A stretch of DNA of 64,000 nt from Bradyrhizobium niftali (lineage in GTDB: Bacteria; Pseudomonadota; Alphaproteobacteria; Rhizobiales; Xanthobacteraceae): positions 1 to 64,000 of the forward strand of contig NZ_SPQT01000018.1 in NCBI RefSeq assembly GCF_004571025.1, given 5' to 3'. Positions 18,491 to 26,499 of this stretch are shown here, piece after piece. The position numbers were made by a program, and so were the translations under genes. Every line of letters starts with the position of its first letter. Positions within the stretch are counted from its first letter, which is position 1. The notes under the pieces are model-generated. The model was not told the DNA's origin. It saw nothing but the letters and a program-made list of their open reading frames with translations, and made no database searches.

Positions 18491-18845
18491 GGTAGCTGCC
18501 TCCCCGCGCGACTGCCGGCCGCGCGCCCCAAACGTCTGCGCGGCGGCCGAAGGGCCGCCGTTCCGAAAGTGAGGCACCGCACTGGCGTCCACGGGGGACC
18601 TCCCGTTTTACGCGGCTGACGACACTCGACTTCACCCGGCAATTCTTGCCGGGTGTATGGTTAGCAAAGGGTTAACGGAGGGTGCGGCAAGAGCGCGGGA
18701 GCGTGTTTCGGGCCTCCAGGGGTGTCATTCCGGGGCGCCCGGAGGGCGAACCCGGAATCCGTCGTGCTGCAGGTGTCGTGGGGAAATGGATTCCGGGCTC
18801 GCGCCAAGAGGCGCGCCCCGGAATGACGGCGTGGGTGGGAGCCCC
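18491..18845. promoter_or_regulatory. flhA upstream region with CtrA-box-like site and palindromic repeats
   Basis: This 355-bp gap has no gene. At 18661-18675 the sequence TTAG-N7-TTAA matches the CtrA consensus TTAA-N7-TTAA at seven of eight positions; on the flhA strand it also reads TTAACCC. It is about 170 bases before the flhA start codon. A hairpin CCGGCAATTCTTGCCGG lies at 18637-18653. At 18723-18829 are inverted repeats of the same type as after cheR (arms TCATTCCGGG and CCCGGAATGACGG), close to the end of the copper cluster. Confidence 0.55.
18723..18829. repeat. Compound palindromic repeat (CATTCCGGG family)
   Basis: Contains GTCATTCCGGGG at the left, CCCGGAATCC and GGATTCCGGG in the middle, and CCCCGGAATGACGG at the right, so it can fold as two hairpins or one large one. 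It shares the arms of the element at 5893-5934. Confidence 0.7.
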
Positions 18846-19148
18846 CTACTTCGCCTTCTCCATCCTGGTCACCATGTACCCGGCGGCCGCCTCCTCGGCT
18901 TCGAAGGTGACCTTGTCGCCGACCTTCACCTGCTTGAGCAAAGCGGGGTCCTTGACGCGGTAGACCATGGTCATGGGCTCGTCCATGCCGAGGCTCTTGG
19001 CCGGTCCGTGCTTGAGCGTGATCTTGCCGGCGCTCTCGTCGATCTTCTTGACCTCGCCGCTGATCGAGGCGCCCTGCGCCGCGGCGGCACCGAAGGTCAG
19101 GCCGAGCGTCAGCGCGAGCGCGGCGGCGATGCGGGTGATCGATTTCAT
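18846..19148 (-). CDS. CusF-like periplasmic copper-binding protein
   Basis: A 100-residue secreted protein with a cleavable signal peptide (MKSITRIAAALALTLGLTFGAAAAQG) and a small beta-barrel domain. It has the CusF-type features KKIDESAGKITLKHGPAKSLGM, DEPMTMVYRV (Met-rich metal site) and GDKVTFEAEE. CusF carries Cu(I)/Ag(I) in the periplasm in E. coli. ATG 19148 is used because GGAGAG lies just upstream; an in-frame ATG four codons earlier lacks a site. It is the last gene of the copper cluster, 16 bases after the cupredoxin gene. Confidence 0.88.
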   Translation of the reverse strand: MKSITRIAAALALTLGLTFGAAAAQGASISGEVKKIDESAGKITLKHGPAKSLGMDEPMTMVYRVKDPALLKQVKVGDKVTFEAEEAAAGYMVTRMEKAK

Positions 19149-19164
19149 GGCTCTCTCCATTGCT

Positions 19165-19620
19165 TCACTTCACGGTGACGTGGCCGACCATGCCGTAGTC
19201 GCGATGGTCCGGGATCAGGCAGGAAAATTCGAACGTGCCGGCCTTGCTGAACTTCCAGAGGATCTCGGCCGTCTTGCTCGGGGCGAGCCGGACCCCGTTC
19301 GGGTCGTCGTGCTCCATGTGCGGATGTTTCTTCATCACCTCGGCGTGCGCGAGGTTCTCCTTGGTGCTGGCGAGCAGGAATTCGTGGTCTTCCTTGCCGG
19401 TATTGCGCAGCACGAAGCGGATCTGTTCGCCGCGTTCGACCGTGATGTTCGACGGCTCGTAGGACATCTCGCTCATCGCGATCTCGACGGTACGTGCGGG
19501 CTTCTTGGGATCACCGGGCTCGCCGGCCGAAAAGGTCGCATGACCGTGCTGGTCATGAGCAATGGCCGGCGCGATCGAAAGTGCAGCCAGCGCGAGTCCG
19601 AGTTTGATAGTCTTCTTCAT
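19165..19620 (-). CDS. Periplasmic cupredoxin-domain protein
   Basis: A 151-residue secreted blue-copper-like protein. It starts MKKTIKLGLALAALSIAPAIA (signal peptide), then has a His-rich start of the mature part (HDQHGHATF) and a plastocyanin/azurin fold. Likely ligands are His in DHEFLLAS, Cys in FEFSCLIPDHRDYGMVGH, and His and Met in that same segment. The frame is open far upstream only because it overlaps the oxidase gene in another register. ATG 19620 is chosen for GGAGAAC upstream; a Met eight codons earlier (19644) is less likely. Probably an electron or copper carrier for the neighbouring oxidase. Confidence 0.9.
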   Translation of the reverse strand: MKKTIKLGLALAALSIAPAIAHDQHGHATFSAGEPGDPKKPARTVEIAMSEMSYEPSNITVERGEQIRFVLRNTGKEDHEFLLASTKENLAHAEVMKKHPHMEHDDPNGVRLAPSKTAEILWKFSKAGTFEFSCLIPDHRDYGMVGHVTVK

Positions 19621-19652
19621 CTTGTTCTCCAGTTGGTGGTTCATCGAAACGC

Positions 19653-20990
19653 TCACATCTTCATGTTCTTCATCGGCGGAGTGCCGCCCTGCTGCCGCGC
19701 CGGTTCCGCGGCCGGCGGCGTCACTTCGTAGGCGACGGTGCCTTGCGGGAATTTGTACGGGCCGGGATCGCGGTAATCGTCGCGCGCGAGGTCCTCGCGG
19801 ATCTTCATCACCGTGAACATGCCGCCCATCTCGATCGGGCCGAACTGGCCGGTGCCGGTCATCATCGGCAGCGTGTTGTCGGGCGCGGGCATCTCCATGT
19901 TGCCCATCGCCATGCCGGTCGAGCCCATCGCCATGCTGTCGGGCGCGAGCTTGCCGACGGCCTTGGCGAGATCCTTGCGCGACACGCCGATCAGATTGCG
20001 CACCTCGTGCCCCATCGCGTTCATGGTGTGGTGCGACTTGTGACAGTGGAACGCCCAGTCGCCGGGATTGTCTGCGAGCACGTCGAACACGCGCACCGCG
20101 CCGACCGGCACGTCGGTGGTCGTCTCCGGATATTGCGCGCTCTCCGGAACCCAGCCGCCGTCGGTGCAGGTCACCGCAAAGCTGTGACCGTGCAGGTGGA
20201 TCGGATGGTTGGTCATGCTGAGATTGCCGATGCGCACGCGCACCTTGTCGCCGAGCCGCACCGGCAAGGGATCGATGCCGGGAAACACCCGCGAATTCCA
20301 GGTCCACATGTTGAAGTCGGTCATCTCGTTGACCTGCGGCAGATAGGTGCCGGGATCGACCCGATAGGTGCTCATCACGAAGACGAAGTCGCGGTCGACG
20401 GGGCGGAAGCCCGGATCGCGCGGATGCACGACGACCATGCCCATCATGCCCATCGCCATCTGCACCATCTCGTCGGAATGCGGGTGGTACATGAAGGTCC
20501 CGCTCTTCTTCATCTCGAATTCGTAGACGAAGGTCTTGCCGGGCTCGATGTGCGGCTGATTCAGTCCGCCGACGCCGTCCATGCCGCTCGGGATGATCAT
20601 GCCGTGCCAGTGCACGGTGGTGTATTCGGGCAGTCGGTTGGTGACGAAGACGCGGACCTTGTCGCCCTCGACCGCCTCGATCGTCGGCCCCGGCGACTGG
20701 CCGTTATAGCCCCACAGGTTCACCTTCATGCCTTCGGCGAACTCGCGCACCACGGGTTCGGCGACGAGGTGGAATTCCTTCCAGTCGCCGTTCATGCGGA
20801 ACGGCAGCGACCAGCCGTTCAGCGTGACCACGGGGCGATAGTCGGGGCCGCTGGTCGGATGCAGCGGCGGCTGCATCACCACCTTGTCCATATGAGGTGC
20901 TTCCGGAATCGACGCGGCCTGGACGCGGCCGCTGATGGCCGACGCGCTGGCAAGCGCCGCTGTGCCCAAAAATCCTCGGCGGGAATACAT
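19653..20990 (-). CDS. Tat-exported multicopper oxidase (CopA/CueO-like)
   Basis: Periplasmic multicopper oxidase of 445 residues, likely oxidising Cu(I) to the less toxic Cu(II). The N terminus has a twin-arginine signal (SRRGFLG). All four copper motifs are visible: HWHG (about 127), HPHSDE (about 165), HPIHLHGHS (about 262) and HCHKSHHTMNAMGH (about 317). The region after the last motif and the C terminus (PMKNMKM) are rich in Met, which fits a copper-oxidising member. GGAGG precedes ATG 20990. It is 13 bases after the TolC-like gene and 32 bases before the cupredoxin gene. Confidence 0.93.
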   Translation of the reverse strand: MYSRRGFLGTAALASASAISGRVQAASIPEAPHMDKVVMQPPLHPTSGPDYRPVVTLNGWSLPFRMNGDWKEFHLVAEPVVREFAEGMKVNLWGYNGQSPGPTIEAVEGDKVRVFVTNRLPEYTTVHWHGMIIPSGMDGVGGLNQPHIEPGKTFVYEFEMKKSGTFMYHPHSDEMVQMAMGMMGMVVVHPRDPGFRPVDRDFVFVMSTYRVDPGTYLPQVNEMTDFNMWTWNSRVFPGIDPLPVRLGDKVRVRIGNLSMTNHPIHLHGHSFAVTCTDGGWVPESAQYPETTTDVPVGAVRVFDVLADNPGDWAFHCHKSHHTMNAMGHEVRNLIGVSRKDLAKAVGKLAPDSMAMGSTGMAMGNMEMPAPDNTLPMMTGTGQFGPIEMGGMFTVMKIREDLARDDYRDPGPYKFPQGTVAYEVTPPAAEPARQQGGTPPMKNMKM

Positions 20991-21003
20991 GCTGGCCTCC
21001 GTC

Positions 21004-22428
21004 TCAGTGGCCGCCATCGGCAGGCGCTGCCGCGGCGATGGTGGTTGAATTGTCGCCGCCGGCCGCAGGGGCGCCGCCACCGTTGATGGCGGTCTGCAGG
21101 TCGGCCTGGGCGAGGAAGAAGTTTTGCCTGGCGTCGATGGCGCCGCGCAGTGACGCGAGGCGCTGCCGCGCTTCGGTCAGCAGCGCAAAGATGTCGACCT
21201 GCATGCTGGAGAAGCGAAGCTGCATCTCCTCGGTAATGATCTTGCGCAGCGGCAGGATCTCGCGCTGATAGTGGCTGGCGATATCGTAGGTCGACCGGTA
21301 GGCGCGATAGGCGTCGCGCGCCTCGGAGCGAACATTCACGGCACGCTCGGTCAGGCGGTTGAAGGCGAGGTTGTAGGTCTCCGCCGCCTGCCGCATGCGC
21401 ACCTCGCCGCCGTCGAAGATCGGGATCTGGAACTGCACGTCAAAACCGCGTTCGCGGAACGGCGGGCCCTCCGGATCCTGCGTGCGGCGGGAGATGCCGG
21501 CGAGATCGAGCAGCGTCACGAAGCGCGTCGCCTCGGTGAGATTCAACGACTTCGCCAGCGCCGTCAGCTCGAGCCGCGCGATCTGCAGGTCGATGCGATG
21601 GGCAACCGCGTCGGCTTCGATCGAAGGCAGTGCCTGCGGCCGGCGCGGCAGCGGCGGCAGCTGGTTGGGCAGGCGGAAATCGAGGCCGTCGTCCCACAGC
21701 CCCATCAGCCGCGCGAGCCTTTCGCGTGCGCTGGTTGCCGACTGCCGCGCGGTTGCGAGGTCGGCGGTGGTCTCGGCGTAGAACACCTGTTCGCGGGCCT
21801 GGTCGAGCTTGTTGATTGAGCCGGTCTCGCCGAGCTTGACCGCAAGCTGTGCGGTCGATTCCGCCGTCGCCTTCGCGTCCGTCAGCAGCACCACCATCTC
21901 GTTGCCGGCGACTGCGCGGAGATAAGCGCGCCGCACGTCCGCGGCGAGCCGCAGCGTCGCCAGCGCCGCACGCAATTGAGCCTGGCGGAAGCGGTCGCGG
22001 GCGATCTCGGAGCGGAACGGCAGGGTCGCCAGCGCCAGGATGTCGCCGACCACCTGGCGCTCGATCTCGCTGGCGCCATTGCCCGTGATCCGCGAGACCG
22101 AGAACACGGGATTGGGCGGCAGGCTCTGCTCCACCAGTTCGGTCTCGGACAGCGCCAGCTCGTTATAGGCGCCTTGGAGCCCCTTGTTGTTGAGCAGCGC
22201 TATCTGGACGGCGGTCTCTGCGCTGAGTGTCCGCGAGAGCAGCAGGCGAACGCGTGCATCGACCGCGCCGGCTCCGTCGGCCGACCGCACGAAGGCGACG
22301 TCCTTGTTGATGGTCTGGCTGGTCAGGTCTGAGACCGCCGTCATGCCGCTGTCGGGCGAGAATGCGGCGCAGCCGGAAAGGCCGAGCGCAATGAGGACGA
22401 GCAGGCCCCGCGCAAAATGGTGTGTCAT
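21004..22428 (-). CDS. TolC-family outer-membrane lipoprotein
   Basis: A 474-residue protein with lipoprotein signal (lipobox LSGC at residues about 17-20) and two long helical repeats typical of TolC/CusC outer-membrane channels. Examples are LSETELVEQSLPPNPVFSVS near 105 and MRQAAETYNLAFNRLTERAV near 345. No matching inner-membrane pump or membrane-fusion gene is present in the cluster, so how it connects with a transporter is open; a CusA-type pump elsewhere may use it. It is nine bases after the small lipoprotein gene and 13 before the oxidase. Confidence 0.9.
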   Translation of the reverse strand: MTHHFARGLLVLIALGLSGCAAFSPDSGMTAVSDLTSQTINKDVAFVRSADGAGAVDARVRLLLSRTLSAETAVQIALLNNKGLQGAYNELALSETELVEQSLPPNPVFSVSRITGNGASEIERQVVGDILALATLPFRSEIARDRFRQAQLRAALATLRLAADVRRAYLRAVAGNEMVVLLTDAKATAESTAQLAVKLGETGSINKLDQAREQVFYAETTADLATARQSATSARERLARLMGLWDDGLDFRLPNQLPPLPRRPQALPSIEADAVAHRIDLQIARLELTALAKSLNLTEATRFVTLLDLAGISRRTQDPEGPPFRERGFDVQFQIPIFDGGEVRMRQAAETYNLAFNRLTERAVNVRSEARDAYRAYRSTYDIASHYQREILPLRKIITEEMQLRFSSMQVDIFALLTEARQRLASLRGAIDARQNFFLAQADLQTAINGGGAPAAGGDNSTTIAAAAPADGGH

Positions 22429-22437
22429 GGCGGGTTC

Positions 22438-22722
22438 CTACCGGTCTTGCTTCGGCTGCGGCGTGACGGCGTCGTTGCGGTCGCGCCATGGCGCCGGCGT
22501 CGCAGGCCGCAGGCTGGTATAGGGCGCGACGGTCGGCCGATAGCCGACAGGCGCGACCTTCGTCGCCGGATCGGCAGGATCGGCACCGGCGAGCTGCGTG
22601 GCTGCCGGCATGCAGCCTGACAACGCCAGTGCTATCGCGGCCAGCAGCGGCCAATGAAATGAGAAGTGTCGTCCACGCGCCGCGGATGCGGCGGCGGACT
22701 TCGCCCCGGAAAGCGTAAGCAT
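22438..22722 (-). CDS. Small lipoprotein of the copper cluster
   Basis: A 94-residue protein with an N-terminal basic stretch, a hydrophobic segment (about 25-36, LLAAIALALSGC) and a lipobox LSGC with the acylated Cys near residue 37. The mature part is about 57 residues, rich in Ala, Pro and Thr, with the segment VGYRPTVAPYTSLRPATPAPWRDRND. No catalytic or metal motif is seen. Located nine bases before the TolC-like gene, it is probably co-expressed; a role as an assembly or accessory factor is only a guess. Confidence 0.75.
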   Translation of the reverse strand: MLTLSGAKSAAASAARGRHFSFHWPLLAAIALALSGCMPAATQLAGADPADPATKVAPVGYRPTVAPYTSLRPATPAPWRDRNDAVTPQPKQDR

Positions 22723-22799
22723 GATTCATCCCTGATCTGTCTTGAGACCACAGGTTCGCGCGCGCGGACGCGCGCTAGGCCTGACGTCGTCGCGTCAGA

Positions 22800-23243
22800 T
22801 CAGGCGATGGGAGGACGGTAGAGAAGGGGCGGCGCCGCGCTGTACAGGCTGACCACGATCTCGGGCGCGCAGGCGGAGATCGGCTGAAGCGGCTTGGCGA
22901 CGACAGGCAGATCGGCCGGCAGCGCACTCACGCACATCATCGCGCAGCACGGGCCCACTGTCCCCTTGCCGTCATGATGATGCGGAGCAGGAGCGTCCTG
23001 CGCCGCGGTCTGGGGATGCGCATGCGGTCCGGCGTGGTCATGCGGCACGCCGTCATGCATGTGGCCGGCCTGCATCTGATGATGCACCGGCACGAGATCG
23101 GCGAGGAGCGGGTCGTCGAGGCACGGCGCCGGACCGCTGCCCCAGGCAAGGCTTGCGGCCGGCGCGAGCACGCAGAACAGATAGGCGAGGGCGATGATTC
23201 GCCCCACCCTGATCCGCATCGATCGTGTCAATCGCAACAGCAT
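22800..23243 (-). CDS. Secreted His/Met-rich protein, first gene of copper cluster
   Basis: A 147-residue protein with a basic N terminus, a signal peptide-like segment (GRIIALAYLFCVLAPAASLAW) and a mature region dense in His and Met: VHHQMQAGHMHDGVPHDH followed by AGPHAHPQ and APHHHDGKG. It ends with a Cys/Met segment (CCAMMCVSALP). This composition suggests binding of copper or another soft metal in the periplasm. The ATG at 23243 is favoured by GAGGAG 11 bases upstream; ATG 23219 is an alternative. It heads the six-gene minus-strand copper set, 77 bases before the lipoprotein gene. Confidence 0.72.
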   Translation of the reverse strand: MLLRLTRSMRIRVGRIIALAYLFCVLAPAASLAWGSGPAPCLDDPLLADLVPVHHQMQAGHMHDGVPHDHAGPHAHPQTAAQDAPAPHHHDGKGTVGPCCAMMCVSALPADLPVVAKPLQPISACAPEIVVSLYSAAPPLLYRPPIA

Positions 23244-23393
23244 CCGCCGATAGGCTCCTCGCGCGGCAGTCTTGCACACGCAGATTGCAAACTAATGGCA
23301 AAACGCGCATCCGCCAAGCATCTTCTTACCGCAGTGCACCGCGCATGCCCAATATCACGCCACGAAGCTTGACCGTGTTCCGATCCGCGGGCC

Positions 23394-24653
23394 ATGGTCC
23401 GGCCCGTGCACGCCCCAAATCATCCCGGACACACCTCAGACTCATTCAGCCCTGATTCCCGTCAGGCCTGGGTGCGGCTCGTCATTGCGCTTCTGATCGG
23501 CTCGATCGGAGGCGTCGGCATGTGGGCGATCGTGGTCATGATTCCCGCGGTCCAGGCCGAATTCGCCGCCACGCGCGGCGCGGTGTCGCTGGCGTTCACC
23601 CTCATGATGTTCGGCTTCGGGCTTGGCGGCGTGATCGCCGGCAAGATCACCGACCGGTTCGGCATCGTGCCGGCGATGGCGATCAGCATCGCCTTCCTCG
23701 GCGTCGCCAACGTGCTCGCGGGCCTGTCTGGTCAGCTCTGGCAATTCGTGGCGGCGTATTTCCTGATCGGGCTAGGCACCTCGGCGACCTTCGCGCCGCT
23801 GATGGCGGAGGCCTCGCACTGGTTCGAGCGCTATCGTGGCCTCGCCGTGACCATCGTCGCGAGCGGCAATTATTTCGCCGGCACGATGTGGCCTCCGATC
23901 GTGAGCTGGGGCATGCAGTCGATCGGCTGGCGCCACACCCATATCGGCATCGGCCTCGTCTGCGTGGGCCTGATGACGATCCTGGTGCTGGTGCTGCGCG
24001 CGCAGATGGGCCACGACCATGTCCGCGACCATGCCAATGCGCCGCCGCCGAGGGTCGATCTCAAGCTCTCGACCAACACGCTGACGGTGCTGCTCTCGAT
24101 CGCCAGCATCTCCTGCTGCGTCGCCATGGCGATGCCGCAGGTGCATATCGTCGCCTATTGCGGCGATCTCGGCTATGGCGTGGCGAGGGGCGCCGAGATG
24201 CTGTCTTTGATGATGGCCTGCGGCATCGTCAGCCGGATCGGCTCGGGCTTCCTCGCCGACAAGATCGGCGGCGTCCGCACGCTACTGGTCGGGTCGCTGG
24301 CGCAGGGCTTTGCGCTGGTGTTCTACCTGTTCTTCGACAGCCTCGCCTCGCTCTACCTGATCTCCGCGATGTTCGGCCTGTTCCAGGGCGGGATCGTGCC
24401 GAGTTACGCCATCATCGTGCGCGAGGCGATGCCCGCAGGCGAGGCGGCGACGCGCGTCGGCATCGTGATCTTCGCCTCGGTGTTCGGCATGTCCTTCGGC
24501 GGCTGGGTGTCGGGCGTCATCTTCGATGCCACCGGCTCGTATGCCGCGGCGTTCGCGAATGGCGTGGCCTGGAACGCGCTCAATATCGCCATCGTCGTGC
24601 TGCTGCTGATCCGCTCGCGGATGGGTTCGGTCAAGACCGGTTTTGCAACTTAA
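23394..24653 (+). CDS. Major facilitator superfamily transporter
   Basis: A 419-residue carrier with twelve predicted membrane spans. The conserved MFS loop after span 2 is present (GKITDRFGIVP, about 81-91), and a related ADKIGGVRT motif is in the second half near 287. The overall pattern resembles the monocarboxylate/oxalate-formate porter group. The substrate cannot be read from sequence. It is divergent from the copper cluster with a 150-bp gap, and its stop overlaps the convergent DUF4864 gene by four bases. Confidence 0.88.
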   Translation: MVRPVHAPNHPGHTSDSFSPDSRQAWVRLVIALLIGSIGGVGMWAIVVMIPAVQAEFAATRGAVSLAFTLMMFGFGLGGVIAGKITDRFGIVPAMAISIAFLGVANVLAGLSGQLWQFVAAYFLIGLGTSATFAPLMAEASHWFERYRGLAVTIVASGNYFAGTMWPPIVSWGMQSIGWRHTHIGIGLVCVGLMTILVLVLRAQMGHDHVRDHANAPPPRVDLKLSTNTLTVLLSIASISCCVAMAMPQVHIVAYCGDLGYGVARGAEMLSLMMACGIVSRIGSGFLADKIGGVRTLLVGSLAQGFALVFYLFFDSLASLYLISAMFGLFQGGIVPSYAIIVREAMPAGEAATRVGIVIFASVFGMSFGGWVSGVIFDATGSYAAAFANGVAWNALNIAIVVLLLIRSRMGSVKTGFAT

Positions 24654-25057
24654 ACTGCTTGTCCCGCCTTTAGGAGCGAGCAGCCGGTGATCTTGTAGCT
24701 GCCGTCCGCCTGTTGCTCGAGCGTGTACAGAGCTTCCCAGGCTTCGCCATTGGCATCGACGATGTGGACGCGCTGCGCGATCCAGTTACCCTCGTTCTTG
24801 CTCTCGCCAAATTCAAAACTCTTGTGACGATAGACAGGGGCGTAGCCGTTCTGCACCATGGACATGAAGATGTCGGGGGCGGGGAATATCTCCTTGATCG
24901 CCGGTGCGGCATAGGAATAGGCGGCCGTGGCATCGTCGCGCGCAAAAGCCTGTTCCTGGGCGCGGATGACGCCTTGCGCGGCGGTGACATCGTCGGCGAA
25001 TGCTGAGACGGAGCTGAAGATAATACCGAGAGCCACGAGCAGGGCGGCAATGCGCAT
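24650..25057 (-). CDS. Secreted DUF4864-like protein
   Basis: A 135-residue protein with signal peptide (MRIAALLVALGIIFSSVSAFA) and a compact alpha+beta domain, with AAQGVIRAQEQAFARDD, FMSMVQNGYAPVYR and YTLEQQADGSYKITGCSLLKA as visible landmarks. This matches the DUF4864 family, which is NTF2-like in shape and has no known role. ATG 25057 is chosen so that the signal peptide starts properly; the frame extends six codons upstream. Convergent overlap with the MFS gene. Confidence 0.82.
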   Translation of the reverse strand: MRIAALLVALGIIFSSVSAFADDVTAAQGVIRAQEQAFARDDATAAYSYAAPAIKEIFPAPDIFMSMVQNGYAPVYRHKSFEFGESKNEGNWIAQRVHIVDANGEAWEALYTLEQQADGSYKITGCSLLKAGQAV

Positions 25058-25123
25058 GACAGGCTCCGCGTTCAAATTCCGGCGATGCTGATCCTAGCAC
25101 GACCCTGGCAAGATACGGACGCG

Positions 25124-25762
25124 CTATCGCTTCCGTTTCACCGCCGACTTCGCGGGCTTGGCGCTGCGCGCCTTGGGCTTGCCGGTCGGCTGCACCCGCA
25201 GCCCGTCCACGAATACGTCGAGCATCCGCAGCACCGAGGATTGCCAGCCGGGCTGGTCGTGCATGTAGCACATGCCGATCAGAGCCCTGAGCAGGTCTTC
25301 CGGGCTGACATCGGCGCGCATCTCGCCGGCCGCGACCGCGCGGTCGAGCAGCGAGCCGATCGCCTTGGTCAGCCTGTCCATCGAGAAGGCCGCAAGTTCC
25401 GACGAGCTCTGGAACGTCAGCGCCAGCGCCGCCGACATGCCTTTTTTGGTGGCCACGAATTCGACGCCGGAACGTAGCCAGCGCCGCAGTGCGTCAACCG
25501 GGTCCTTCGCAATCTTCAATTGCTCGGCGAGCTCGCTGAGCTGCTCGACCTCACGCCGGTACACCGCCTCGAACAGATCCTCGCGCGTCGGGAAATGCCG
25601 ATAGAGCGTGCCGATGCCGACGCCGGCACGCTTTGCCACCGCCTCCAGGCTCGCTTCCGGACCTCCCGCGTTGAATACGGCCTTGGCCGCCTCGAGCACG
25701 CGTTCGCGATTGCGCACGGCATCGGCGCGGGGCTTTCGGGTCTGGTCGGTGTGGTCGTCCAT
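25124..25762 (-). CDS. TetR-family transcriptional regulator
   Basis: A 212-residue repressor with an N-terminal helix-turn-helix: NRERVLEAAKAVFNAGG then SLEAVAKRAGVGIGTLYRHFPTREDLFEAVYR. The C-terminal ligand domain is diverse, and the protein ends with a Lys/Arg-rich tail (AKPAKSAVKRKR). The ATG at 25762 is preferred to the codon at 25780. It is divergent from the molybdenum hydroxylase operon that starts 240 bases away, so this operon is the most likely target, as in other aldehyde-responsive TetR systems. Confidence 0.9.
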   Translation of the reverse strand: MDDHTDQTRKPRADAVRNRERVLEAAKAVFNAGGPEASLEAVAKRAGVGIGTLYRHFPTREDLFEAVYRREVEQLSELAEQLKIAKDPVDALRRWLRSGVEFVATKKGMSAALALTFQSSSELAAFSMDRLTKAIGSLLDRAVAAGEMRADVSPEDLLRALIGMCYMHDQPGWQSSVLRMLDVFVDGLRVQPTGKPKARSAKPAKSAVKRKR

Positions 25763-26001
25763 GCCCGCAATGTAGATCACGAATTGGTTAGATTGAACCC
25801 TTGCAGGGCTGCATCGCGTTGGTGGCGCATGGGCTTTTGACGATTTCCAAAAATTTTTCCGCGGCCCTTGTTAAGCGGAGGGTGCCTCCGTATCTTCGCT
25901 GGGATGTTGGCCGGCTTCCGCCTGGCCAGCGCAAGTCGACGGCGGCCACGGCGGTGGCGCGCTGCGCGATCACTCATGTCCATATCTGATCGGAGCCTTG
26001 T

Positions 26002-26499
26002 ATGAACCACTCCATCAGCCTCACCGTGAACGGTGCGCGGCGCGACTTCGTCCTCGACGATCCGCGCGTCACGCTGCTCGATCTCCTGCGTGAGCGCCTC
26101 CATCTGACCGGAACCAAGAAGGGATGCGACCGCGGCCAGTGCGGCGCCTGCACCATTCTCGTCGACGGCAAGCGCATCAATTCCTGCCTCGCGCTGGCCA
26201 TCAGCCATGACGGCGCCGATATCCTCACCATCGAAGGCGTCGCGCGCGGCGACCAGCTCCACCCGGTGCAGGCCGCCTTCATCGCCCATGACGGATTCCA
26301 GTGCGGCTTCTGTACGCCCGGCCAGATCATGAGCGCGATCGGCATGATGCGCGAGGCCCAGGCCGGCGACGATCCCGAACGCATCCGCGAATGCATGAGC
26401 GGCAATCTCTGCCGCTGCGGCGCCTATGCCGGCATCGTCGATGCGGTGCGCGAGGCGCAAGAACGCATGGACGAATCCAATCAGAGGCGCTCCGCATGA
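26002..26499 (+). CDS. Aldehyde oxidoreductase small subunit, two [2Fe-2S] clusters (PaoA-like)
   Basis: Iron-sulfur subunit of a xanthine-oxidase-family molybdenum enzyme. The 165 residues hold the plant-ferredoxin-type cluster (CDRGQCGACTILVDGKRINSC) and the second cluster typical of this family (CGFCTPGQ and CMSGNLCRCGAY). Unlike E. coli PaoA, which is exported through Tat, this subunit starts directly at the ferredoxin fold and lacks a signal, so the enzyme should be cytoplasmic. The stop overlaps the next start (ATGA). Confidence 0.94.
   Translation: MNHSISLTVNGARRDFVLDDPRVTLLDLLRERLHLTGTKKGCDRGQCGACTILVDGKRINSCLALAISHDGADILTIEGVARGDQLHPVQAAFIAHDGFQCGFCTPGQIMSAIGMMREAQAGDDPERIRECMSGNLCRCGAYAGIVDAVREAQERMDESNQRRSA

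Noticed and set aside
16385..18619. 744-residue frame on the plus strand opposite flhA
   Set aside because: It is an antisense shadow of flhA. It is dominated by Arg, Asp, Gly and His in a pattern typical of reversed GC-rich coding DNA, and flhA has full domain support.
19743..21086. 447-residue plus-strand frame opposite the multicopper oxidase
   Set aside because: Its many His residues come from reversed GTG/CAC codons of the oxidase, not from a metal protein.
22160..22730. 188-residue minus-strand frame spanning the small lipoprotein and TolC gene start
   Set aside because: Runs in another frame across two genes with clear lipoprotein signals; Arg-rich without motif.
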